Assembly (NCBI GenBank): GCA_003342895.1
Contig: PTFA01000017.1
Coordinates: 866,016 to 930,015, forward strand
From: Casuarius casuarius
Lineage: Eukaryota > Chordata > Aves > Casuariiformes > Casuariidae
DNA length: 64,000 nt
Reading direction: 5' to 3'
The notes below the pieces were generated by a model, which had not been told where the DNA came from, made no database searches, and saw only the letters and a program-made list of their open reading frames with translations. The position numbers were made by a program, and so were the translations under genes. Below, piece by piece: positions 1-11,666 of this stretch (its first letter is position 1; every line of letters begins with the position of its first letter).

Positions 1-1669
1 GGCTTAGTGGGCTCGGCGCAGAATGATTGGTATTAGGAGCTCAGGAAATAAGGAAAGGCTAAACTGCTCAGAAAATAAGGTAGGGGAACATGAACATGGA
101 GCTCCCATGCTGGACAGAAGAGTCTTCTGCAGGATGCCACCTACAGGAAACCCAACCTTACTAGCTAAGATGATGAATCTGCTAAAATGGTATAAAAAAA
201 TCTCACATAAGCACATAAAACAGAATGGTAGGTTACAGCTGTTGTTCACTCTATTACCTGCCCACACTGTATTTAGAGAGAGAATCTGATATTGGCCTCT
301 TTCAGTGGAAGGATCAGAAAACATTTGTGACACCAAGGACTAAATTATGCTTACATGTGCCTGCTGCGTTCTGCACACCAGTGCTAAATAGATACTCTCT
401 ATTCTGATCCAAGACTTGAGCATTAGAGTTTAATCATAGCTAGTAATGTTTTATCCACCCACCACTGAAAAACAGTCACCTTGTGATATTCAGGAACAGT
501 CACAGAACAGTTTGAAAGAGAAAGAGAATACTCAATTGAAACACAAGGAGAGCGTGTGTAGGCAGGCGGTAATTACATAGGACAGAATTACACGTGCATG
601 CGTATCCTGGGGAGCCATCAAATAGAGCTTTAAAGTTTGATTTTGTTTTTGAGATCAGAAAGATAAGTACATGAAATTACCTGATTTGAAGGAAATTTCA
701 GCTGAAATGAAATAGTAGATTGCCTTACTGAATCAGGTTAAGGGATGATTAAGTTGTTTGATTACCAAAGGTCAAAGAGTGTGTTAGTGCCATGAAATGT
801 GGGTTTTTGACCTCTTTCATTTGTACAATGGCATCTCTCACTTTTTTAAGTCAAGTTCATTAACTTTGACTTCTTTATTCTGAAGTCTCCAACATTTTCA
901 AGAAGTTAGTATAAACCATGCAGGGCTTTTCTGAATAGCACTTTTTGTCTCCAGTGAAGCGTTTCTTCTCAAAGCTAGGCAATTCTAATCTTCTGAATGC
1001 CTCTTCAATATTTCTTCTAATGTGTACAGCCTCCATATGTTCAAGAGCGTAGCAAAAACTCAATTTATGTAACACATTGTGAAATATAGAAGGTTGTCTT
1101 TTTTCTTTGTTTTGCTTTACTTTCTGAGCATTCTTTAAAGGTTTTTGCCTAAAAAAGTTTGTGTAAAATTTGCCAAAATTTACAAAAATAGAGATATCCC
1201 TTCTCCCCCAGATACTTACATTTTAACTAAACATATATCCTGAGAAAGTTAACGTCTTGAATTTCAAAACCTGTTTTCCACATTATTGAGCTGACTGGAA
1301 TCATTAATATCATCAGCAAAACTTCCATTAGCTTCAAAGGGAAGAGTAATAGACCCTATGCTGCGTTTCAAATTAGCTGTGCCTACTCAAGAAGGAGACC
1401 TGGAAGTCCCTGTAGGCAAGTCAATGGAAATTGCTTCTCATTGCTCCAGACATCAGCTAAACATCCCCCCACAACCCTCACCCCACACTTTACATAAGTA
1501 GACAAATAAATGCTGATAGGATATATACAGATAGGGCAGAAATTACTATACTACCATGTGTTGGGAGTACTGTGTTCAGTGCAGGTCAGTCATGAAAATT
1601 AAAGCAGGCATAGGGGAAGAGTGAAGATGTGACAAAAATAGTTACAGTGACAGGTACATTTTCATAAGA

Positions 1670-1735
1670 AGAGCAGCTGGAAGAAAACTGGGACTGTTTG
1701 GTTTGGAAAGGAGACAAAGAAAGAGACTTGCCCCC
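1670..1735 (+). mobile_element. CR1 LINE fragment (short, decayed)
   Basis: The segment with AACTGGGACTGTTTGGTTTG followed by a purine-rich stretch resembles the part of the CR1 second reading frame or 3' region that normally reads 'actgggattgttcagtctggagaagagaag'. Flanking sequence does not continue the match clearly, so only about 65 bases are claimed. Confidence 0.4.
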
Positions 1736-2589
1736 AGGATACGGTCTAACAGGCAGAGCAGAGAAAGCAAAACAGATGCAAGAGCAAGGGGATTATCAGT
1801 GCAATTGAAAACTACACATGGAGCTATCACTGATAAAAGCAAACACTGTTTTGATTTTTATCTAACCGATGCATCTTTATTACCCACACCGTGACCACAC
1901 CATAGGATTTGTTGCCTGGGCAGCAGCCAGCTTGCTGGTGGGGGTCAGTGGCACAGCAGAGGCCCAAGGCTTGCAGCCACTACATGCATGCCGAGGGCAA
2001 ACCTCACACTGAACAATTCCCAGGACTGAGCATCTGTAATAGCTGCAAAGTTTCTGCAGGCAGAGATTTGGAGAGTGTGTGGCAAAAGCTAGGGAATCGA
2101 AAAGATGTATTTCATGCCCACTCTGTATTCCCCATGCTCAGGTGTAAACAAGTACACTTGATGAAAGCAAAATTGCAGGCGCTAGGAACATACTCCCCCT
2201 CACAACTTACAAGTGCTTTTATGCTTTTTCTCAAAATATCTGTGAGTACAATGGTAAATGATTAATTTCTGGTCTTGTATTTGACACACAGGTCTAGCAA
2301 GAGAAACCGAATGGATTCCAATGAATGGAGATCATTTGAAATATTTTATATATTTGTATGAAGACTATGAACTTCCTAAATCTGCAATACCCCATAGGAA
2401 GCATCTTCTTTGTACATTTACACCAACACTTTCTTGTTGTCCGTTTTGCTTAACATAGGAAAGTACTGAAGGAATAACACAGCACAAAGCACCGAGCAGT
2501 GAATGTATATATATTCAGGAATGATTTTGATCTAAGAACAGGGAGCAGGAACTTGAAGTTTGAACAAAAGCGAAATAAATACTTTTTCA

Positions 2590-2625
2590 AAAAACAAATT
2601 CATTACTTGTGATGAATTTGTTTTT
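2590..2625. repeat. Perfect inverted repeat, 14-bp arms, 8-bp loop
   Basis: The left arm AAAAACAAATTCAT (2590-2603) is the exact reverse complement of the right arm ATGAATTTGTTTTT (2612-2625), with TACTTGTG between them. It could form a small stem-loop. No gene or transposon end is attached to it, and its function is unknown. Confidence 0.8.
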
Positions 2626-4532
2626 GTTCCTTTTGCAAAAAAAATCAATACAGACAAAAGAATTTTTAAATGATTTCATGAAATGCAGATTGAATGAGGA
2701 ATATAATGTCTAATTTCCTGTTATGTATTCCTAGTTATAGAACAGGCTTGGAATCATGTAAAATAAAAAAAGTGCAAATATTTAAAGGATTGGTCTTTAT
2801 GGTAAGTTTAGCTAAATTCTTCTTTCATTGTAGAGCCAAAGTATTCCTTTTTCTCGAGAATCTAAAATACACTGGTATTCTGATATTTATGCATCACTTT
2901 TACTTTGTACAGTGAAAACACAAGATGTGAGGTAAGTGACAGAACTCCTGCAACCTCTATTCAGATAAACAGGTCAGTCAGGCTTGATGAAATGTACTCC
3001 TGAATATACGTTGAAGGATTACTATCTTCAAAAGCCCAAATAAAAAGATGACACTGATATATTGATGCTGAGCAAAAATCATGTATGATCACACTAACTC
3101 TTACATATAATGATTAAACCCTGACACTTGTTTTATATGGACTGTACATAAATGAAGACTGTTCAATGCATATTCTATTTTTGGAAACAAGAACTTATTA
3201 TTAGAGAAATTTAATACACTATATTTCCTTGGTCTCACTTGTGTCATTTACTGTGAAAGGATAAGAGGAGCTGTTTTGTAATAATGTTCTTCTACCATTG
3301 ATTGAAACTATTCTACACGCTTTGAAACTCTGCCTGGCTCCTGTTTATTCGATTAAAATAAAGATAATTATTCTGGTTAGAAAACAGATTTCAAGTTGAA
3401 TATTACTAACAATGACACCCATTTAATTCTTGTTTGCTACATGACACAATGCAAAAGCTAGTTGGCAATATTATTAAATTTTAAGTTATTACATATATTT
3501 GCATGGCTTTGTACAGGAAATTAGAAAGGAGTCTTACTCACTGCAGCTTTCAATATGCAATACCAACATTGCTTGCTCTCCTGCTTCATTCTCATATGCC
3601 TAAGGCTGATTTCCCTTAATGCATCCCCTGGAGGCGAACAGCCCAAAAAGACAAGCTGAAATGAAAGTGTCAAGAGGCAGAATGCATCAGAAGCACCTTT
3701 CATTTACAAGCTGATAAGATTAACATGTCTATTGAATCAAAAATGAACAATTTTCCCCCATACTGCATTATCAGTCACCGATATTGGACTGCTTTGTTCC
3801 TGCCAATATGGAGGTGATAAAACGAGGAGCAAACACAATGCTTTCAGCTAAAAGCATTTTGAAGGTGAGACGACTCAGGGACTCAGCTTTTACTATCCTT
3901 TACTCAGTTTAAAAATATTCTCTACAGAGAAGTGTGGAAAGCTAAAGCTATGTTTTTCCCCGCCTTCACAGTTAGGAAACTTCGTGGTCAAAATTCCAGG
4001 GAACGGGGAGAGCTGGGAGCAATGGGAAAACCTTTTCTGTGCAAACCTAGGCATCCAGTCAGACCTACCGACTCAGTGAGCTCTGAATTCTCTTTCCCAT
4101 GGCAAAGCTTTTGTTTATCATCACCCTTAAATTGTCTTTCAGTTAGTAGATGCTGATTACTTCCTTCTGTTAGTAACACAGCGCGCAAACGCGAGTGAGA
4201 GATGTCCCAGTAAACAGGCCTTCTCTGTTGTTCCAAGGTTAGGCCTACACCAGACATATTTAAAAAACGCAATGAAGGCAATCCCATTCAACTGAGGAAG
4301 GGAATATACCTTCTTTCACAGTTGCTTGTTTTGGAGAAAGATGGCCTTTCAGCCTGTAAAACGTACAGAGCTAGTAAAAAAATGCAAAGACTTCTAAGAC
4401 TCATCACATCTGAATGTGTAAGTGAAAAAAAAAAAAAACATCCTGACACAGGAGCATGCCTCTTCTGACAAACTTCAACTGCATGATCCAAAGTGGAGAG
4501 GTACCACCAGTGACTATCAGAACATTTTAATT

Positions 4533-4555
4533 GGGNGGGGGGGGAAGGGAAGGGG
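4533..4555 (+). other. G-quadruplex motif containing an ambiguous base
   Basis: Four G runs (GGG, G8, GGG, GGGG) are separated by one to two bases, which meets the usual G3+N1-7 quadruplex pattern. The N at 4536 sits inside the G tract, so the true run length is uncertain; homopolymer sequencing error is the likely reason for it. An A14 run lies about 95 bases upstream (4425-4438). Confidence 0.6.
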
Positions 4556-7500
4556 ATGGCAGAGAAAAAGAATACTTTTTCCTAACTTCATTTTTATTTT
4601 AACTGAAATTTCAAAATATGTATGATTTTAAATCATCCTGAGGTTGACAACTAACGTGTCATGAGGGCCAATGAGAACCCTGAGTTAGGTCTTTGTATTA
4701 TGAGGAATCTTCAATAAAACATAAAGTCAGTTACTAAGTGCTGTGAAAAGGACCTTGTGAAGGATCTGTGTGTCTTGGCTAGCGGACTGTTAAAAACTCG
4801 TCTGAACCAACGTATACTAGTGACGTTACTTTTCATCCAAATCTTGCAAAAGGGCCTGACTCTAGGGCGTACAAAGACGAGTGCAAAATGTCCCATTAAC
4901 TCTCCAGTCTGTTACTTCTGGCATGGAAAATGTTGGCTACAAATATTACATTTTGGCACAGATTTAAGAAAAGATCAAGGTCTTATAATGAATGATGACC
5001 ACAGATGCATATACAACAGGTCATGCTAAAGTCATACTTATTTCATTTGCTTACCTGTCAGCCTTTGTGGGTATGAGCCACGCGCACTAACTGCGTGTTC
5101 ACACTTCATTAATGCGCTGATACATGAGCATTCCTAGACAGTGAAGCTATAGCAACGGTTGTAGCAAAAAGAGCAGTTAGTTTTTTTGAACCATGGAGAA
5201 ATTAAACTCCCCTCCAATCCCCAAATCCCAACTTGCTTTATGAGGGACCCATGAAATAAAGCAAAATAACTGGATTTCAGTGTCATCCCTGCACTGTTCT
5301 CTGGGTCGTACTGGAGTGACACTAATCGAAGGTTCAGTATTGCACTGGCACCACTAAGCTCAGCGCATGTAAGATGGAGGAAGCGTTTTCTTTGTTGACT
5401 TTCCACACAGATCTATATACTATACTTTTTGCCATTGCTGAAAGAAGGACTCGTTTAATCTGACCAAATGTATTTTTCCAAGAAACTACTAAATGATATG
5501 GTGGAGACATCTTCTCTTAGAAAAATAAAAGTAGTTATTGTGCTGCGTCCACAGCGAAGGATTTGGTCTAATGAGATGCCAAGATGCTAGTACATCATGG
5601 AAGAGACTTTTAACTGTCAGCTGCTGAACAGAAATGTGCTCTAAGGATTATTCTGATCTTCTGCACAGAAAATCCAAACACATTTAACTTCAGAAGTAGA
5701 CAAATAAAACAATCATTTCTGTTACCTGAAAAATTTGGACAACTTTGAGTATATTTCAAGAGACAATTGTATTTTAATCAGTTTCAATTAAAAGATTATA
5801 ATGCTTCTGCATTATTAGGACAAGCTATGCTACTTAAAACTCAGAAATCTTGGTTTTCTGAACTTGAATTCTAAAACTAAGCAGGCAGTTTTGCATTTTC
5901 TCTGGTGGTGTAAGCTCGTATCTTTAGTAGTCCAAGGAAGGCCCCGTTGCACCATTTTCCTCACAGGCATATGAAGGGGAGCTGCCTCCCAAGCAGAAGC
6001 ACTAACTGGTGAAGGATTAAAGGCAACACCTGGACAAAATACAAAAATCCCCTAAACGCTGAGAGGATATTCTCACAGCTGGTGGTCAGCCTCAGGCAAA
6101 ATGGGGAGCACTAACAGCCCGTCTGTAGTTACATGCAACTGTGCTTATGGAAGTGACTTCCCCAAATCAAAGCCTCGAGATGCAGTTCACTGAGTTCAGT
6201 GGCATCTCACCATGACTGTGCTCAGTGCAATCACATCAATAATGATGACCATTTTATTTATTTATTTCTTGTTACATGTTGTCAGTAAACTTTTTATGGC
6301 GATACGTAATAATAGCTATGCGCATTGGGTATCTCCTTTATAAGAATTGACTTATTGTTGAGAGAAAGATCAACTGAATTAGAGGAGGCTGTCCAAGGAA
6401 AATGGTATTTTTTTTCTTAGTAATAGCTTTAGAGCCAAAATGCTGAAACTGTTTTCTTCTGTCCTTGTGACTAAATTCTGGTTTCCCTAATGTGTGCACA
6501 TTTCACACGAAAATGAGTTTTGGCTTTAAAAGTAAAGGAAATTAACCAATGTGCATTGCAAAAAACATCCCAATTTTTGTATATGAGCTATCTAGTACAT
6601 GAATAATTATGAGCAAAACTCCCACTAATGTCAATTTTGCACCCCCAAAATGTACTACATCTTTGTTCTTTGCTTTATATACCTAGATAAAATCAGTTCT
6701 CTGAGAAAAAAGTTAGGTCTGGATATAAGATCAGTCAAACTTGATAAAATTCCATTTTCCTGTGTCTTTGATAGTAGTCTAAAACCATTTAGAAAACAAA
6801 CAGGTCTGTTCAAATGTTATACTCACCTCCCACTATGTTACTTAGCAGCAACTCTGAAGTGGCTGTTTTCAAAGCTATCCTGCAGAAGACTCATGACTAA
6901 CTGCCGATCGGACACTCAGCAGTGCAATAGTAAAGTGACAACATGAATATGAACTGTGGATTTCATATGCACAGGTGGTTGGTAAATCTTGTCTCGTAAT
7001 TAATTAAATTTGATTTTGTCTAGAGGTCATACTGTGAAAGGTGACCTAATCCTTCCCTGTATTTTTAGTGAAACTGGAATTTGATTTAATGGTAATTTAG
7101 AACAAAACCGGAGATTTTTTTTTAAGATCAAAACAAGTATCTAAAAGCATCAGGTCAATCTTTTAACGATGTTGAGAGTATCTAATTTACATGGCCTCAT
7201 AGTGTAGCTGTGAGCAATCTAAAACATAATGTTAGCCCCTTCTTTCAGCTTTAATTTTAATGGGGAGATAACAAAAAAAGAGAAAAGCAGTTTGGGAGGT
7301 GCTCTGTTGTACACAAGGAAAGTTAGTTTATGAAGAAGGGCTTTTTCTGAAGTGTTTGCAATAATCCTCAGGGGCTGCATTTGAACGTGGGGCAGGCATG
7401 CTTCTGCGCAGCCCCTGCACCCGGCTGGGCACGGCAGCTGGGGAGGCAGAGCTGGGCCATGCCTGGCCATCCCTCTAGCCACCACACCAGCTGCTGGCCA

Positions 7501-7794
7501 GGGCAAACGTGGGTGCTGTACCTTGGGCTATTCCCAACAGGCAGCCTATGCACCACCGAGGTATGCACTGAAAGTGGAGCTGCTGTCGGATCCCACCATT
7601 TTCCCAGTAAAACCCACAGTAGTGTAATACATCTGTCTGGGATTTCATCGGTGGGATGGCTGGCTGCTCTCTAGCCCGTGTGCCTGGAGCTGTGGAGATG
7701 TCAGAGCTTTTCTGCTGCCTCCTACTCTTTCAATGCTGTGTCTCTCTCAAAGATGTTGCATGTTTATTTTTATACAAAGATACATAAACATATA

Positions 7795-7838
7795 TATTGC
7801 AGTACCTGCAGTAAATGTTTACTACAGATACTGCAATA
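7795..7838. repeat. 44-bp near-perfect palindrome
   Basis: Two 21-base arms (7795-7815 and 7818-7838) pair with two mismatches around a 2-base centre (TG). The outer half of the left arm contains GCAGTACCTGCAGTAAA, and its partner reads TTTACTACAGATACTGC. The two-base loop makes a DNA cruciform more likely than a stable RNA hairpin. It is not in or near an identified gene. It could be a decayed inverted-repeat transposon, but no target-site duplication is obvious. Confidence 0.75.
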
Positions 7839-10253
7839 ATTTTTACTGAGATTACTCTTCATCTATTACAGTAGTTCTTCATCTTCATCTAATACGATTT
7901 TCCTAGCTGATCATTTGCAGGCTCCGAACAGGTCTAATAGATCTCTCTTCTATCTTCTCTAATGCAAGCGAAACCAGCATACAGTTGAATTGGACATTAT
8001 AACAACACAGCACACCGTATTTTCTGCTCTTTTTAGCACACAGCTGTTGACCACATGTGGCAAGCTTGGATACAGGGGGTAAGCATATGGCTGGTTGGAC
8101 ACAAGGAAGATTCATACAACCAGACAGACTCTATGGGTGCTGGAAGAAGACACAGAAAAAGATGGAGTTGTAGAGGTGGAGATGGGGACTGTAGGAGTAA
8201 GAGGCAGAAGAGGGCTTGGGGGGTAGGCTTCCACTTTGGGAAACAGCTCAGGGAAGAGTAGCAATTTCAGGACTACCAAGATCCCTGCTGCCATACTGAT
8301 TCTCCCTCGCTCCTATTCACATTTTCTAATAGGTATCTCAGCAAGGACACCAGGAAGGGCAGGGTCAGGCAGTCTGAAAAAAGGTACGTCAGACTGATTT
8401 TGGATGCATGGATGTTTAAAGGAATGCCATAGACCTGAGAAGACATCTCAGGGCCCTCTGGATCATTACTGTTACTAAACCCAACAGTGCCTGGTGTTTG
8501 GTGAGGTGCTGATTTGGGAGTACAAGGTAAGTGATGGGAGAAGTTGGGGAGAGTGAATAACTAGGGCTCCACTTCTCAACTTTGCTTGGTTGCCCTCACA
8601 GTTGTTCTCAAGGTTGGCCCTGGCCTAGTGGCTGTATCTAGAATTAGGAAGGTCAGGAGAATATCCAAGTTCATGGATTCCTGCAGAAAACAGGAAAGCG
8701 GCCCAAACTATTAACCTTTCTGCTGCACAGTCAAGTAGCAAATACGCAAAAAAAAAAAGTCAAATATGACAATCCACCCTGTGAGACATACAGCTTCTTC
8801 CTCCTATCTCTTTCCGTGACGACTGTGTATCATTGGAGCTGGGGTATGGTTTACCAGCCCTCTAGCTTTCGCTGTGTTCTCAGCGCTTCTCACATACTTC
8901 CTGTGTGCACATCCATGCACTCATCCTCTTTTTTTATTACTGAAGGTTAGTGAGGATAAATGAAAGCCTCTAATGCTACTTTTTATGGTCAGTCTAGATC
9001 TCTTAGATAATCTCTCATGAGGTCACCCACCACTTCTAAATGTCATGCACGCATGTGATCTGAAAGCCTTCACAGGCTGTCCTCATGCCTGAATGACATC
9101 CCAGTGACTCAGGCACTAATGTGTCCGAATGAGGCCATATCTTAATTCCCTGCTTTGACTGTTTCTCCAGTAAAATGCCGCTGACCACGCTAGTATTTGC
9201 AGGACAGCTATCAAGTGCAATAGTGTGAGGGAGAGCGATTTTTGTAGGTCAGGAAAATGACACCAGGCACTTGGTACCACATGGCTGAAAAAATTCAGCC
9301 AGCACCAAATTCATATTGTCGTTGTGATATAAATGGGGCTTCTGTGCTCTTCTCTAGCGCTTGAGAAGAAAGGAGCACACTCAGCCCACACCATTTGTCC
9401 AGCAAGGCAAGCAAAAGCCATGAGTGTTAGAGTCACATGGCTGACCTAAAACTTGAGGGCCAGATACTCTGCTGGGGCAGCTTGGCATCACGCCATCAGA
9501 GTCACTGAGGCTACGCTGATTTGTGCCAGCAGTCATTTCTGCCTGCAGCCTTTGAGAAAGAGAGATGCTTGGAAGAATATATGCTGCAAATAATATCATT
9601 AAGGAGGAACAAAGACTAACAGCATCATTCACCCTGTAGGAGGGCAGACCTCGCTCCCTGAATTGATATTTCACCTATGATGCTCATAGATTACCAGATC
9701 TCATTTGGATAAGGATTGCAGCAGAACGTGGGCCGTAGAAGAGCCTCAGAAAGAGCGTGATTCAGAAAGGTATTAAGCTGCACTGCAGCCTCCCAATCCC
9801 TGTCCTGCTGGGGTCACAGGAGGACAAGGTCACAGGGAAGGATGCTCGGGAGCTCAGTGAGCACATGTAGATCAGCCTCTGGTGAAGGGCTGCTCCATTC
9901 AGCACCCGAGCTCTAATTAAGCAGCGCTGAATAATGCGTGTGTCTCAGACTGGCACCAACCACCGCCAGTTGTGACAGCTCAGCCCCAGGACAAGAGGCA
10001 GCTAAAACTAATGGCTATACTTAGTGGTGCTTTAGATCAGCAGAGCGGATATCTCAGGGGAGATCTGGCAGTCCCCATGACAGCACGGTCAAAGGGCACC
10101 TAGGAATGAAGTGGACATTGTCCATCATTTGGTTGTTTTCCCATAGTTGAATTTCTGCTGAAGTTTTCTGTGTAGTTACTGCAGTTCTTAGGTTATGTCA
10201 CTGTTATTGATGAATTTTCTGGGCCAGGCATGCTTTTCTGCATTGGTTCTCTT

Positions 10254-10604
10254 TCACACCAAACCCCCTTCCCTCCGACAGGCACCAAAATCTGCCAGTT
10301 TTGCCTCTTCTGTGGTTGCTTCTTTCCAGATGGAGCTCAGGGCCTTCTGCCTAGCTTGCTCTGCAGCGAGCTCACCCCACCAGTGGGAAAGCAGTCCAGG
10401 TACCCGGGATTTGTAATCCTCCCCAATATTGCAGCTCTCAGAGGCCCTAGCTTTCTTTAGTTTGACAATGTTTTCCACTGCAAAGTCATTCTGGCCTGCT
10501 TCAGAGGCAAGCAAAGCAGCATGTTGGGGAAATACTTCACATTGCAGGATGGCACTGTCATTCCAGGAAATGCACTTCCGTGTCAATGCAGACACATTAT
10601 TCAT
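10254..10604 (-). other. Unrecognised 116-codon open frame
   Basis: This - strand frame runs through a moderately GC-rich stretch and encodes a peptide rich in Ala, Glu and Lys with a Trp-rich centre (LLSHWWGEL). I recognise no domain. A second - strand frame just upstream (10651-10944) and a 162-codon + strand frame across the same DNA (10429-10917) show that the region is simply poor in stop codons. There are no recognised splice signals, polyadenylation signal or homologue. It may be a chance frame or a decayed processed pseudogene. Confidence 0.15.
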
Positions 10605-11459
10605 CCCCAGTTTGACTTACTGTTTCTTCCGTTCTTCCAAACACACATACTTATGTTGCATTACATGGCAAATCTTTACCAAGAGCAGCTTTCAACACTG
10701 TGAAGAGTCTCTCCCTTGCACCAATATTTATTTGGTTCAGGACCAGATCAATCAGACAAGAGAACCTGGCCATCAGATTCTTGCTTGTTTTTTGACTCAC
10801 TGCTGTTTTACAGACCCTGCTCCTGCACTTAGAAGAAAAACAACCAAAAGAAACTGTCATCCAAAAATGCAAACTCCTAACATCCAGAGCAAGAACATTT
10901 CTATTCTTAAACTTTAAACTAAGATAGAAAAATACCCACTTCATTTTTCTTTTTGTGAGGCAGCAAGCAAAAAAAAAAAGAAAAAAATTCTAAATTCAGC
11001 CTTGGTGGAATTCGTTTTTATACTGCTCCAATCAGTTGTCAAAAATGCATTCTTCAAGACTGATCTCAGCAGAAGTGCTAAAGTTGTGACATCCCAAGGA
11101 GCAGGTTTTTAAACAGCAGGGATGCTGGGCAATGATTTTTCAATGGCTCTTCCCATGAAGAGAGAAGATGCTTTCAGACAGCCACATTGCACACCCTTTG
11201 TCCTGTACATTTTCAGATTACTGACATGCTAAGTAAATTTTCCAAATGGAGCAAACATGATGTCTCCAAAGCATTACTTATCAGCATGCATCCCAGGCTT
11301 TTTCCTATTCAAAGATTTTGTTTTTCAGCAAAGCATGTCTGTTTAGAAATCCCTTGTGTAAATCACCAAGGCTCGACAAGACCAAGACTCCTTGTAGTTC
11401 AGCAGACTTTGTGATTCAAGCCTGTCATGAGCAGAAAATACTAGAACACAGTCCTCAGG

Positions 11460-11666
11460 GGGAATCTCAAAAGACCATCTAATCCATCCCCTTACCTCCA
11501 AACCCAGGCAACTATACTTGCCTAATTCCAGGCATATTTGTATGGTATTTTACAGCATATTTTAAAAATCCATCCATGATGGTAACCCTACATCTCCCTA
11601 GGCAATCTATTCTTGAATTCCATTATCCTAACCATTAGAAAGTGTTTCCTCATGCCTAATTTAAAG
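11460..11666 (-). mobile_element. CR1-family LINE 3' fragment
   Basis: Read on the + strand this has the reverse-complement CR1 landmarks in order: a 'gaccatctaatccatcccc' block, a 'ccatgatggtaaccctacatctccctaggcaatctattc' type block, then 'attagaaagtgtttcctcatgcctaa'. These correspond to the LINE 3' UTR and the end of its last coding region in antisense. Many substitutions imply an old insertion. The characteristic 3'-terminal octamer repeats are not clear. Confidence 0.75.

Noticed and set aside
7795..7838. microRNA hairpin
   Set aside because: The stem is only 21 bp with a 2-base loop, far shorter than a pre-miRNA.
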